DNA of 25,241 nucleotides from CAYVTV01 sp964526475 (GCA_964526475.1 CAZGKF010000047.1:1-25241); one strand, 5' to 3'; positions 1 to 8,400 are shown, numbered from the stretch's first letter. Notes: a model not told the origin generated them from the sequence alone. Program-made: numbers and translations.

Positions 1-80
1 TTGTAATCCGTGGTGACTTTTTGCCTACTTTTTTGTGGCAGAAAAAAGTAGGAATTGAATAGTTTGCAAGATGAAAAAAT

Positions 81-142
81 TATCAGCGTCAATCAGCGTT
101 ATCTGCGGGAACCTTTTTTTCTACGCTTTATTTTCTATTATG
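81..142. repeat. dispersed repeat R1, copy 1
   Basis: This unit has two tandem 'atcagcgt'-like words followed by ATCTGCGGGAAC, then a T-rich module containing CTACGCTTTATTTT. Related copies lie at 4089-4142 and 8043-8100 in the same orientation. It lies in non-coding DNA and looks like one of the short interspersed repeats common in Bacteroidota genomes. Confidence 0.6.
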
Positions 143-285
143 TAAAAGCACTTTCCCTGCTCCGGCACCTGTATGTTCCCCTTTGTCAATAACAGGAATA
201 AAGCAATAACTCCTCCTACCCTGGTTAAATAAAATAATTTACAGTTTGCCTTATCTTCAGATGACTTACTCATATTTGATTTCAT
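121..285 (-). CDS. possible small membrane peptide (54 aa), unrecognised
   Basis: A short reading frame starts at ATG 285-283 (a second ATG follows at codon 5) and ends with TAG at 123-121. It encodes 54 residues with a polar start, a central hydrophobic stretch (residues about 18-34, containing VGGVIALFLLL) and a polar end, so it could be a single-pass membrane peptide. It follows the glycosidase fragment on the same strand by about 30 bp and stops next to a dispersed repeat. I recognise no family. It may equally be the surviving N-terminus of a larger deleted membrane gene, or chance. Confidence 0.25.
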   Translation of the reverse strand: MKSNMSKSSEDKANCKLFYLTRVGGVIALFLLLTKGNIQVPEQGKCFYIIENKA

Positions 286-317
286 GCTGACCACTATTTA
301 TAACTAAAAAAAAAACA

Positions 318-620
318 CTATTTCATCTCAATTATTACACCCTGGTACTTTTCAACTTTCGATAGGGTAATATCCAGAACATCTTTCTGTCTTTTCTGAG
401 AAAATTTAACCGGAACAAATGTTTTAACATTCTTAATCTCTTTCCCTTCAGGAATAATGAATTTAATTTTTACATTTTCAATTGGTGGAATATAATAAAC
501 ATTCTGCCACATCCTTTCACTCTGAGTACCAGGCCAGTTAACCATGTGAATAACGCGTGTATCTTCTTTTACCATTATAACAGCAGAACTTATATAAAAA
601 AGTCCCTCACCTGTAATCAT
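318..620 (-). pseudogene. C-terminal fragment of a glycosidase-like protein
   Basis: A frame open from ATG 620 (TTG at 641 in the extended version) to TAG 320-318 encodes about 100 residues without a signal peptide. The text around HMVNWPGTQSERMW, followed by alternating beta-strand-like segments (IENVKIKFIIPEGKEI) and an ending like VEKYQGVIIEMK, resembles the C-terminal beta-sandwich found at the end of GH42-like or fucosidase/beta-galactosidase-like proteins (HLVN...VP..V...LP.g...V......Y.vv.ve). No catalytic domain precedes it. The 5' end overlaps the sulfatase stop codon (609-607), so it looks like the tail left after a deletion fused it to the sulfatase 3' end. Translational coupling to the sulfatase is possible, but function as an independent protein is doubtful. 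Confidence 0.4.
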
Positions 621-2049
621 TCCCGTTAAGGCTACCCACAACCGATAACAGCCATTCCTCCAGTTGTGTTTTCATGGTATTAACCCTGGTTTCATCACTT
701 TCAGCTAAATCTTTTTCCTCCATGGGATCCTCTCCAAGATTATATAATTCCAGAGTTATTTCGCCCGATTTTTGTTGTATCCTGTGAAGTTTAAATGGCC
801 ATTTTAACCAGGCGGAATGCCCCGGAAAAAGATCCGAAGGGTATTGTTTGGTAATTTCCCCTGCATCTAAAAGCAAGCTGGAAGGATCAATAACCTTTAT
901 ACCTGCTTTCTGATTTTCCAAAAGTTCCGGCATAATTATCCGTGTAGGCGTCCTTACTCCGGTCTCCGGATATGACCAGAAACCAATGGGTTCTTTTCTA
1001 TTCTTCATTTTATTCTTAAAGAGCGGTACCAGGCTTATGCCGTCAAGTACTGGTTGATTTCGAATTTTTACACCAGCTATTTCCAGAAGCGTAGGATAAA
1101 TGTCAGATGTAGTACAAGGAATATTTGATACCAAAGGTTTTTTTATTTGAGCAGGCCATTCGATGATAGCAGGCACCCGAAGCCCTCCTTCATAAATTGA
1201 TTCTTTTGCCCCCCGACCACCTGTTGACCCAAAATTTGGAAGTCCACCATTATCGCTTAAAAACCAAAGAATAGTGTTTTTATCTATGCCCATCTCTTTT
1301 AACTGCTGACGGAGCTTGCCAACAGCACGATCCATACCGGTAATCTCACCATAGAAATGCTGGAATTCTTCTTCCTGATCAAGGTAAAGAATTCTGTCTT
1401 CTTCAGCAGCAATATGTGGAAGATGCGGAGACCCAAAACACACAAATGCAAAAACCGGTTGTGAAGTATTGCTATGTTTTTTAATAAACTCAAGAGCCAG
1501 ATCAACTGTGACCATAGAACTTTCTCCATAGAATTGTTTGGCAATACCTTCTCCTGATAAAATCGGATTGTTCTCAAAGAAATTAATGGCTGAAAACCAC
1601 TCATCAAATCCACTTCCTCCCGGATTAACAGGACTGCCTTTATATATTGAACCCAGATGCCACTTCCCAAAATGACCTGTAACATATCCTGCCTCCTTAA
1701 GTGCTTCAGCTATAGTAGTTTCCTGCGGGCGGAGATTATTGCCCCACATGAAACATCCAAAACGATTAGGATGGCGGCCTGTCATCAAGCTTCCTCTTGT
1801 AGGGGAACTGATAGGAGCTGCTGCATAAAAACGGTCGAACCGTAAACCGGAACTTGCCATCGCATCGAAATTAGGGGTTTTAAGTACCGGGTGACCATTA
1901 TATGCCACATCACCCCAGCCCTGATCGTCAGCTAACACAATGATAATGTTGGGATTAACAGGATGTTTTTCTTTACATCCGGAAATGCTTACTGCTGTTG
2001 CACAGCAGCCAAGGGCAAGTGAAGCTTTGGATAAACTGGTTAATTTCAT
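607..2049 (-). CDS. secreted Ser-type sulfatase (alkaline phosphatase superfamily, lipoprotein)
   Basis: This 480-residue type I (S1) sulfatase should hydrolyse sulfate esters on a glycan in the periplasm or at the surface. The start is ATG 2049-2047, because it has a clear GGAGG eight bases upstream and opens a lipoprotein signal (lipobox SISGC, Cys25); the frame is open further upstream but that part has no signal character. Metal-binding Asp41 and Asp42 sit in VLADDQGWGD. The active-site signature SSPTRGSLMTGR places the formylglycine precursor at Ser81 (AGT, 1809-1807). Downstream are FGKWHLG, GSPHLPH and the metal site SDNGG. The end, SVVGSLNGNDY, is a typical family C-terminus, so the gene is complete. 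It lies 31 bp downstream of the GH9 gene and is probably co-transcribed with it. A Ser-type sulfatase needs a radical-SAM maturase (anSME), which is not in this window. Substrate subfamily is not assigned; it resembles GALNS/arylsulfatase-A-like enzymes. Confidence 0.93.
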   Translation of the reverse strand: MKLTSLSKASLALGCCATAVSISGCKEKHPVNPNIIIVLADDQGWGDVAYNGHPVLKTPNFDAMASSGLRFDRFYAAAPISSPTRGSLMTGRHPNRFGCFMWGNNLRPQETTIAEALKEAGYVTGHFGKWHLGSIYKGSPVNPGGSGFDEWFSAINFFENNPILSGEGIAKQFYGESSMVTVDLALEFIKKHSNTSQPVFAFVCFGSPHLPHIAAEEDRILYLDQEEEFQHFYGEITGMDRAVGKLRQQLKEMGIDKNTILWFLSDNGGLPNFGSTGGRGAKESIYEGGLRVPAIIEWPAQIKKPLVSNIPCTTSDIYPTLLEIAGVKIRNQPVLDGISLVPLFKNKMKNRKEPIGFWSYPETGVRTPTRIIMPELLENQKAGIKVIDPSSLLLDAGEITKQYPSDLFPGHSAWLKWPFKLHRIQQKSGEITLELYNLGEDPMEEKDLAESDETRVNTMKTQLEEWLLSVVGSLNGNDYR

Positions 2050-2054
2050 GATTA

Positions 2055-2062
2055 GTACCTCC
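2055..2062 (-). promoter_or_regulatory. strong Shine-Dalgarno of the sulfatase gene
   Basis: Read on the minus strand, AAGGAGGT ends about seven bases before ATG 2049. This is notable because most genes here, as is usual in Bacteroidota, have only A/T-rich leaders. It fixes the start codon and suggests independent efficient initiation although the upstream GH9 stop is only 31 bp away. Confidence 0.6.
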
Positions 2063-2080
2063 TTGTAATTAGTTTTAAAA

Positions 2081-3934
2081 TTATTTTGATAATTCTGCCA
2101 TAAGCCATAAAGTGTATGCAACCATAGGTGTCCAGTATTCTGAAATCTGCCAGTTACCATTACCAATAACAGGCATATCTGAATTGTCCCCGCCCAAACC
2201 GTTCATTACTGCACCAGGCAGAACGGGGGTATTTGGAAGATACGTACTGCCACCAAAATGTTTGGGATGGTTGTACCCGATACCATGAATGGTTGAACTG
2301 TTAAATGGATTAACTCCAACTATCCAGTCAAGCTGTTTTTGTGCTATCGTTTTTAAATAACTATCATTCAGAACATCTGCAGCTTTAATCAGCCCTACAC
2401 CGGCAGAAGCAAGATTCGCATTTATTCCTGTCCACCATTTCAATTCCGGTTGCATAAAATAACGGTACCAGTAATCCCCTACCTTTCTGTTTCCTCCGGG
2501 ATTTTTCTCTGTATATAAACCGTATGGGATGATCCCGAAACTATTTTTCCCTGACATAAATAACAGATAATTATAAGCATATTTGGTGATCATGTCCTTC
2601 CATAGCGGCACATCATGATGCAAGGGAAACGTCTTAACAAGATCGCATATGGATATAAATTCAAGACAACCTCTCGAAATATTTTTATACGGTTCAGAAT
2701 TTGTGAAGGAAGAATAAAAAAAGCCGGAAGGCCCATCACCCGGACTACGTGCTTGTAATTTATATAGAAGAGAAGCTTTTTGCACTGCAAAATCGCTATA
2801 AATTTTCCCTTTCGTTGTCTTATACATCTCGATTGCTGCCTGTATTGCAGCTCCGATAGTCCGGGGATTATTAATATCTGTGGTTCTGCACCATTCAAAG
2901 CATCTTTCAGCAGCCCGAAGGCAGTCCTGAGAATAATTCACATCCATGGTTTTGGTAATTTCGGCCATCATGGCCTGTGCAGTAATGAAATTATACTGCC
3001 CCAGAATATCCAATGGCCTTGTTTGAATAATTCTGTCGTCACTATCGCCAAATATCAGCATATCAGCAGAAGATTTCCCGGTATTGGGTTTTACCATCCT
3101 TAGCTCTCCTTCTTCCGGGCCTGTTTCGTTGTCGGTCCAGCGGTTGCTGTCCGAGTGTTTATTTACATCACCTCCTATGAAACTCATTACATAACCCTGT
3201 GGTTCCTGCATTTTAAGGAAATACTGATTCCCCCACATAAGCTCCTCCAGAACAGCTTTCTTGTTATCACCTTTATAGAGTTCGTAAGTCTTTGCAAGGC
3301 CAAGCATCCCATAAATTGTTGCTCCCACCCACTTTCGGAGGTCGCTTGCATCATGCCAGCCACCCGTAACATCCTGATGTTGTCCATTATCCAGTCGCTT
3401 TCCGTCATCAAGATGACAGGGAGATAAAAATCCCGTTGTACTTGATCCACAACGCTGAAGTGCAAAATACCCTACAATCATATCCATGGGTGAGTGATAA
3501 ATGGAGGATGAAATTTTGAATGGAAATGAACGCAGGGTGTCAGATTTTATATAATAATTCCCTTCTTTTTTAAGATCACTGAAATCTCCTCTGGAATATT
3601 TTCCAAAGTCACAGGGAACTGGCTGAAAAGCGCCTTTGTGTACAATTTCACGGGTCTGTAAATCAATTACTTCAAAATTACGATGTATCTCTCCTTTAAC
3701 TGTAACAAATTTCGAAACATCGGGCATGTATCCGATCTGGTTAACCAACAGATCAACATATAAATCTCTTGATAATCGCTGGGCGGATAACTCAATAAAT
3801 ACAACTTGAGTGAAACAGAGCAGGAAGAGAAATCCTGTCCGTAAAAAAATAAAACAGAATGAGTTTATGAATTTTCCTTTTGTCTTAAAAAAAACAGGAA
3901 TATTGGGAAATGTTCTCATAATTATGAAATACAT
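2081..3934 (-). CDS. glycoside hydrolase family 9 enzyme, secreted
   Basis: This 617-residue inverting GH9 enzyme (family activities: endoglucanase, or exo-acting glucosidase/glucosaminidase) acts outside the cytoplasm. After a basic N-region comes a hydrophobic signal segment (residues about 24-50). Next is an N-terminal Ig-like domain of CelD_N type, about 58-145, beginning LLVNQIGYMPD. The (alpha/alpha)6 catalytic domain follows. The GH9 block VTGGWHDASD supplies Asp195 and Asp198 as base and water-activating residues; WIVGVNPFNSS...GYNHPKH is the conserved late block; Glu599 in NWQISEYWTP is in the place of the catalytic acid. The usual 'E-x-x-I-x-x-N-A' context is altered, so substrate specificity may be atypical. 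Start is uncertain: ATG 3934 or ATG 3919, neither with a Shine-Dalgarno. Gene order GH9 then sulfatase with 31 bp between suggests an operon. Confidence 0.88.
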   Translation of the reverse strand: MYFIIMRTFPNIPVFFKTKGKFINSFCFIFLRTGFLFLLCFTQVVFIELSAQRLSRDLYVDLLVNQIGYMPDVSKFVTVKGEIHRNFEVIDLQTREIVHKGAFQPVPCDFGKYSRGDFSDLKKEGNYYIKSDTLRSFPFKISSSIYHSPMDMIVGYFALQRCGSSTTGFLSPCHLDDGKRLDNGQHQDVTGGWHDASDLRKWVGATIYGMLGLAKTYELYKGDNKKAVLEELMWGNQYFLKMQEPQGYVMSFIGGDVNKHSDSNRWTDNETGPEEGELRMVKPNTGKSSADMLIFGDSDDRIIQTRPLDILGQYNFITAQAMMAEITKTMDVNYSQDCLRAAERCFEWCRTTDINNPRTIGAAIQAAIEMYKTTKGKIYSDFAVQKASLLYKLQARSPGDGPSGFFYSSFTNSEPYKNISRGCLEFISICDLVKTFPLHHDVPLWKDMITKYAYNYLLFMSGKNSFGIIPYGLYTEKNPGGNRKVGDYWYRYFMQPELKWWTGINANLASAGVGLIKAADVLNDSYLKTIAQKQLDWIVGVNPFNSSTIHGIGYNHPKHFGGSTYLPNTPVLPGAVMNGLGGDNSDMPVIGNGNWQISEYWTPMVAYTLWLMAELSK

Positions 3935-4304
3935 AATTTAATTGCTTTATCATTTCATTACTTAAATAGTCTGCAAATTAGTAATTTTCCTTATAAAACA
4001 TATTCTATAAGGTTTTAATTTCTTACACTTTTATTCAAATTAAAATTAAATTATCACATGCCCCACCCCTGATTGGGAGATAGTTTTTCCGCGTTCATCT
4101 GCGAGATCTGCGGGAACAACTTTTTCTTTTTTTTGTCCCGCATATCAACTTGATGTGTGCAGAAGGATGAACAGCCCCCTATTGTTATTGACATTGGCTA
4201 TGGAGGTGTGTTAATTAAGGATAGTAAAACTAAAAGTCAGTTGAAAGCACATTAAACTAATGTACGAAAACATTCGTAGAAGCCTTATATATCATTTTTT
4301 ACAG
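3935..4304. other. intergenic region between M14 and GH9 genes
   Basis: About 370 bp without a supportable gene. The part nearest the GH9 gene is very A/T-rich and would hold its promoter; no convincing TTTG / TAnnTTTG pair was found. It also holds repeat R1 copy 2 (4089-4142). Confidence 0.6.
4089..4142. repeat. dispersed repeat R1, copy 2, with hairpin
   Basis: The core CATCTGCGAGATCTGCGGGA is shared with copies at 81 and 8043. Here TGCGGGA (4109-4115) is complementary to TCCCGCA (4136-4142) across a 20-nt T-rich loop, so the copy can fold as a stem-loop. Confidence 0.6.
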
Positions 4305-5618
4305 TTATTTCCTCTTTTTCTTTTTCACGGGTTCAAAATAATTGTAGAACACATCCCTTAACTGTTTTCCAAGTAAAACCCAGTCTTCCCCAAAGGGAAC
4401 TTTTTGTAATCCTGCTATCCATAACTGATTTAACTCATATGTGCAGGCATCTATACCATAACGTTCCACCAGGCCGGAACCAATGCTTCCATATGAAAAA
4501 CTGTGTGTACTGCCCTCCGTAAACCAGGTATGCTCACGAAGCATTGCCTCCAGTTTTTCCATATTAGCAAGGTAGGATTCCAGATTAACATTCGGATGGC
4601 TTACGAGAAGATTCCCCTTACTGTCGTTGTGAATATCTATTAATAAGTCAGGTTTTCTACCCTTATCAATCATTTCCCGGAGCCATGTTTCCAGAGCATG
4701 ATTTTCAGGACACAATATCGGGTCAGCGGGAGAGCCCCAGTCTCTGTTCAGATCTTTTCCCATGATATTAAATCGTGACATACCTCTTTCAACACCATCT
4801 TTATTGGCCATAGGCATAATATATACACAATATCTTTTTAGATACTCAGCATTATTTTCACTTTTATCCAGCAAACTTCTGATAAGACCTTCTGTCACCC
4901 AGTTACCACCGGATTCCCATGGATGTGCGCGGGCACGAAGTACAACGCTGTATGGAGCTTCAGGATTCCCTACCCGTATGATTTCCAATGTACGTCCTTC
5001 CACGGTTTTCCCGATTGGCCGTATTTCAACTAGTGCATCATCCCGGATTTCCTCTAAAAACCTGTCAAGATCACTTAAACGATATGGCTCTACTCCTGTC
5101 ACATACATACTGTTGGTCTCCATACGTATTTGAAGCTTATGGGAATGATCATCCAGAACTTCAGCCGGAACAGCAGTCCATTTTTTTCCATCGGAAGAAA
5201 TGTAAAAACTTCTTTCACGGGCCGAAACTGAAGATATTCTGCTATTCCATACATTATAAAAATAGTGTAATATCATAGTCACATCAGAACCTTCTTTTGC
5301 CTGTACCTGGAAATGCACGTGTGTGAATTGCCTGTTAGGTGATGATCTTTCGTGATCATAAGGAAAATGAATCCCTACCGAACCGTCGGGATTGTATTCC
5401 CAGTAATGTGGGGATGCATTTTCAAAATAACAACTGATAAATTCAACAGGAGATGGAACTGAATCCTGTGAATCTCGGGAAAATTTTTCCTGAAGGCAGA
5501 ATTGACTGCTGAAGTTATCCGGCCTGCCAAAGGCAAAGGAAGAGTATGTCTGAATTCCTGTAAAACAAGTAAACAGACAGACCTTGACAAGTAACAAAAT
5601 ATTAAAATGTATTTTCAT
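4305..5618 (-). CDS. secreted M14 zinc carboxypeptidase, cytosolic-carboxypeptidase-like
   Basis: This 437-residue metallocarboxypeptidase probably trims C-terminal residues from peptides, or the peptide part of a glycopeptide, in the periplasm. A signal segment covers residues 6-30. Residues about 58-180 form a beta-rich domain like the N-domain of CCP-type M14 enzymes. The peptidase domain (about 181-430) keeps the whole active site: zinc ligands His232 and Glu235 in AHPWE, His330 in DIHND, substrate-binding Asn291-Arg292 in DLNRDWG, and general base Glu395 in CTYELNQ. The protein ends in a basic tail, KKKKRK. Start is ATG 5618. Its neighbours on the same strand are an M20 amidohydrolase upstream and GH9/sulfatase downstream, each separated by about 350 bp, so it is probably transcribed on its own. 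Specificity is unknown. Confidence 0.88.
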   Translation of the reverse strand: MKIHFNILLLVKVCLFTCFTGIQTYSSFAFGRPDNFSSQFCLQEKFSRDSQDSVPSPVEFISCYFENASPHYWEYNPDGSVGIHFPYDHERSSPNRQFTHVHFQVQAKEGSDVTMILHYFYNVWNSRISSVSARERSFYISSDGKKWTAVPAEVLDDHSHKLQIRMETNSMYVTGVEPYRLSDLDRFLEEIRDDALVEIRPIGKTVEGRTLEIIRVGNPEAPYSVVLRARAHPWESGGNWVTEGLIRSLLDKSENNAEYLKRYCVYIMPMANKDGVERGMSRFNIMGKDLNRDWGSPADPILCPENHALETWLREMIDKGRKPDLLIDIHNDSKGNLLVSHPNVNLESYLANMEKLEAMLREHTWFTEGSTHSFSYGSIGSGLVERYGIDACTYELNQLWIAGLQKVPFGEDWVLLGKQLRDVFYNYFEPVKKKKRK

Positions 5619-5964
5619 GCTAAATTCTATTAAAAAGAGTTTATTGTTTTACAATAATACAAAAACGGAACATTATTTATTGTTCATACCTCAAAATTTT
5701 CACCCCTAATCCCCCAAGGGGGACTTTTGCAAATTGCTGATTATGAGACACTGAATTTGCAGTATTTATTATTTTTCGGAGTAGACTCAATAATACAAAA
5801 ATGTAATATTATTTATTGCTCCTACCTCAAACTTTCTACCCCTATTACTCACTTCGTTCGTAAGATCGCTTCGCTAAGTTCCCCAAGGTGAACTTTAAGC
5901 AGTTGAATAACAGTTATATATATTTTCTCTATATTCACACCTCAAACTGCACAGACAGTTTATT
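5619..5964. repeat. intergenic repeat cluster (two tandem-like units)
   Basis: About 346 bp hold two related units: 5651-5708 and 5789-5848 share 'aataatacaaaaa', 'attatttattg', 'tacctcaaa' and 'accccta'. The first continues with the CCCCCAAGGGGGACTTTTGC palindrome (about 5711-5730). The second has an inserted segment, TTACTCACTTCGTTCG..., and then a degenerate end of the same palindrome (TTCCCCAAGGTGAACTTT). The inserted segment recurs in inverted orientation at 9524-9583. No gene is supported. Confidence 0.65.
5831..5888 (+). repeat. inverted repeat IR-A, left copy
   Basis: This roughly 58-bp sequence, from ACTTTCTACCCCT through CACTTCGTTCG to TAAGTTCCCC, matches the reverse complement of 9524-9583 with only a few mismatches and a 2-bp gap. 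The two copies enclose the M20 gene and the sigma factor gene. Confidence 0.75.
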
Positions 5965-7512
5965 CTATTTAACAGATTCATTTTCCTTAACACGATACTT
6001 CTCCATCAGATCTTTGTTCAGATCCAGGGGAGGGGTTGCATCATCAGGGAGAAACGATTTATAAGGATGCTCCCTCGAATAATCTTCAAATTCCTTTTTA
6101 ACAGCATTAAGAGTTTCCGGTTTTGTAAGTAGATCGAGTGCAGTTGCTGCCATCACTTTCGCCCCTGCCATAAGTCCTTTCCCTGCAGCTGAGCCATAAG
6201 TAGAGGCAACAGTTGACCAGTGATGCCCGATAGCACCCGGCACTATTCCGGGAAAGATCACTCTGGCTGTTGGGGCAATAAGAGTTACCTCCCCTACATC
6301 GGAGGAGCCACCGCCAACCTGGACATCGGAAGGGCTTTTAAGTGGGTTGATCTTATCCGGAAATCCTTCTTCTTTTCTGCCAAGTTCCTTTTGTAATTCC
6401 CTGGCAAAAATATTCTCATCTTCCGACCATGAAGGCATACCTGTTAACTCAATATTACTTTGAATAACTTCTGCCATGCCCTTGTTAAAATGCTGCTGAT
6501 GAATTGCAGTAAGTACCCTTACATCTTCGAGCTCAGTGCCAGTAGCCAGGGCTGCCCCCTTTGCACAGTCCATAACCCTGTTATACATATCCTCCAGCCT
6601 TTCGTCAGTGTTCCGTATGAAGTACCATACGCCAGCCTTGTCGGGAACAACATTAGGCGCCTCACCGCCTTCTGTAATAACATAATGAAGCCGGTGTGTA
6701 TAATGAAGGTGTTCCCTGAGAAAATTAGTTGAAACATTCATTATCTCGACAGCGTCCAGAGCGCTCCTGCCCGACCATGGGGCTCCTGCTGAATGTGCAG
6801 TTTTTCCTTTAAATGTAAAAATTGTTGAAAACATAGCATTTCCTCTAACCCCATAGAAGGTTAAAAATTGAGACCCGGCATGATTATCGATCACTGCATC
6901 CACATCATGGAAAACCCCTGCACGTACCATATATGGTCTGCTGATAAGCGTCTCTTCCGCAGGTGAACCGTAAAATTTTATTGTACCAGGTATCCTGTTT
7001 TCCTTCATACTTCTTTTTACAGCGATTGCAGCAGCAATACCTGCCGTTCCCATCATGTTATGCCCGCAACCATGCCCGGGTCCTCCGTCAATCACCGGGT
7101 CCTGTTTTGGCACCCTTCCTTTTTGTGATATCATCGGAAGAGCATCATATTCTCCTAAAATACCAATAACCGGTTTCCCTTTACCCCAGGTAGCGACAAA
7201 ACACGTTGGCATTCCGGCAACATTTCTTTCAACAGTAAAACCCTCTTCTTCAAGTGTTTTAATCAACAGGGCTGATGATTTGAATTCCTGCATTCCCAGT
7301 TCGGCACAAGACCAGATTTCATCCGATATTTTTCCATATTTCTCCATGGTGGCTGCATTATCGAGGTAATTCAATGCTGTCTTTTTTTCTTTATATAAGT
7401 CGGCCTTACCAGGTAATTCTTTATTCTCTTCACTCTGTGCACTGCTTTTCCCTGGTGAAAATCCTAGGACAATGCATAGAAGAATGATTACATAGTTTCT
7501 TTTTGTTTTCAT
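5965..7512 (-). CDS. secreted M20D amidohydrolase (AbgB/aminobenzoyl-glutamate hydrolase-like)
   Basis: This 515-residue metallo-amidohydrolase is of the type that cleaves N-acyl or N-aroyl amino acid amide bonds (AbgB, hippurate hydrolase relatives). A cleavable signal peptide (residues 1-25, ending KSSAQ) places it in the periplasm. Di-metal site landmarks are Cys149 and His151 in GHGCGHNMMG, the catalytic/metal Glu186-Glu187 in SPAEET, and His211 in VIDNHAGS. The dimerisation insert begins TFKGKTAHSAGAPWSGRSAL, as in AbgB. A late HHWS motif supplies the last metal ligand. Start is ATG 7512, directly after the signal-peptide frame opens; there is no Shine-Dalgarno. The gene is complete. It is the first gene of the minus-strand group, divergent from the sigma factor, with almost 1 kb of repeat-rich DNA between. 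The true substrate is unknown; removal of an amide-linked group from an imported compound is an inference. Confidence 0.88.
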   Translation of the reverse strand: MKTKRNYVIILLCIVLGFSPGKSSAQSEENKELPGKADLYKEKKTALNYLDNAATMEKYGKISDEIWSCAELGMQEFKSSALLIKTLEEEGFTVERNVAGMPTCFVATWGKGKPVIGILGEYDALPMISQKGRVPKQDPVIDGGPGHGCGHNMMGTAGIAAAIAVKRSMKENRIPGTIKFYGSPAEETLISRPYMVRAGVFHDVDAVIDNHAGSQFLTFYGVRGNAMFSTIFTFKGKTAHSAGAPWSGRSALDAVEIMNVSTNFLREHLHYTHRLHYVITEGGEAPNVVPDKAGVWYFIRNTDERLEDMYNRVMDCAKGAALATGTELEDVRVLTAIHQQHFNKGMAEVIQSNIELTGMPSWSEDENIFARELQKELGRKEEGFPDKINPLKSPSDVQVGGGSSDVGEVTLIAPTARVIFPGIVPGAIGHHWSTVASTYGSAAGKGLMAGAKVMAATALDLLTKPETLNAVKKEFEDYSREHPYKSFLPDDATPPLDLNKDLMEKYRVKENESVK

Positions 7513-7540
7513 TATAAAAAATAATTTAGTCCGGTTTATG

Positions 7541-7609
7541 AAGTTGAAAGTTGAAAGTTGAAAGTTGAAAGTTAAAAGTTGAAAGTCTGAAAGTTGAAAG
7601 TTGAAAGTT
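7541..7609. repeat. GTTGAAA heptanucleotide tandem repeat
   Basis: About nine copies of a 7-bp unit (AAGTTGA with variants AAGTTAA and AAGTCTG) lie 30-100 bp upstream of the amidohydrolase start. A simple repeat of this kind can change copy number by slippage and so vary the spacing in the leader or promoter of that gene. Confidence 0.8.
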
Positions 7610-8042
7610 CATAAAGTTATTTTACTGATTAACTGAGAGTTAAGTTATTTGCGTTTTATTTATTATTCGGCTTGATATCTTTAAAATAAGTGTTTTTCAA
7701 AAAAATATCCGGCTTTCTATACCAGACTCAATAATTAAAATTATTCAGAGTCAGATGTGCTTAAACAAATATTAAATATTTTCCCGGTAAAAAATGTTTG
7801 CTGAGATTTTCCGGTATTTCACAAATATAATAATTTCCTTTTACGGATGATTGTATTTAATTATGAATCATCAAAAGTATTCGGGATCAGGTCAGACATA
7901 TTTGTCCAACTCCGGGCGTAAGCGTCAGGGGGGTATTCAAATTGAGTCCTCGGGGTTCTGAAGGCACGACTCAGGAGGGGTCACATTTCGAATTGCAACT
8001 CTCATCTTTGCCTCCTCATTTTTCAATGGAGACTTATCAATT

Positions 8043-8100
8043 CATCCATCTGCGAACATCAGCGTGATCTGCGGGACAAAATAAAGCATAGAAAAAGTTT
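8043..8100. repeat. dispersed repeat R1, copy 3
   Basis: It shares CATC(A)GCG...ATCTGCGGGA with the copies at 81 and 4089. The following module, AAAATAAAGCATAGAAAAAG, is close to the reverse complement of the module that follows copy 1 (CTTTTTTTCTACGCTTTATT), so the flank is inverted relative to copy 1. Confidence 0.65.
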
Positions 8101-8143
8101 TTCCTGATAACAACTTCTGAGCCATCACAAGTGGTAGTTTGAA

Positions 8144-8194
8144 TCGGACCCACCCCCCCCAACCCCCCTCCCTTGAAAAATGAGGGGGGAGTTT
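8144..8194 (+). repeat. C/G-rich palindromic repeat, copy 1
   Basis: TCGGACCCACCC, a long C run, then CCTCCCTTGAAAAATGAGGG. The CCCTCCCTT and GAGGGGGG arms can pair. Related copies are at 23843-23893 and, inverted, at 23996-24045. Confidence 0.7.
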
Positions 8195-8347
8195 GAAAAT
8201 CTAAAATTTTTGCCTTTTCCATATTTAATCCTGTATTCCCTTCTTGCTTCTCAGTTCTTTCCCTTCTTACTTCTGCGTTCTTTATTCCTTGTTCTGAAAT
8301 CAAAATAGCGTGTCGCTTTGATATAACAAAATACCGATTACCTATTT

Positions 8348-8400
8348 CTGCATACTGCCAACTTTTTTTACCCTGCCAACTTCTTTCACCTTGCCAACTG
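8348..8400. repeat. short tandem repeat of TGCCAACTT units
   Basis: Three copies of TGCCAACT separated by pyrimidine-rich spacers, with a period of about 17-18 bp. It accounts for the artefactual WQG repeats in the opposite-strand frame. Confidence 0.6.
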
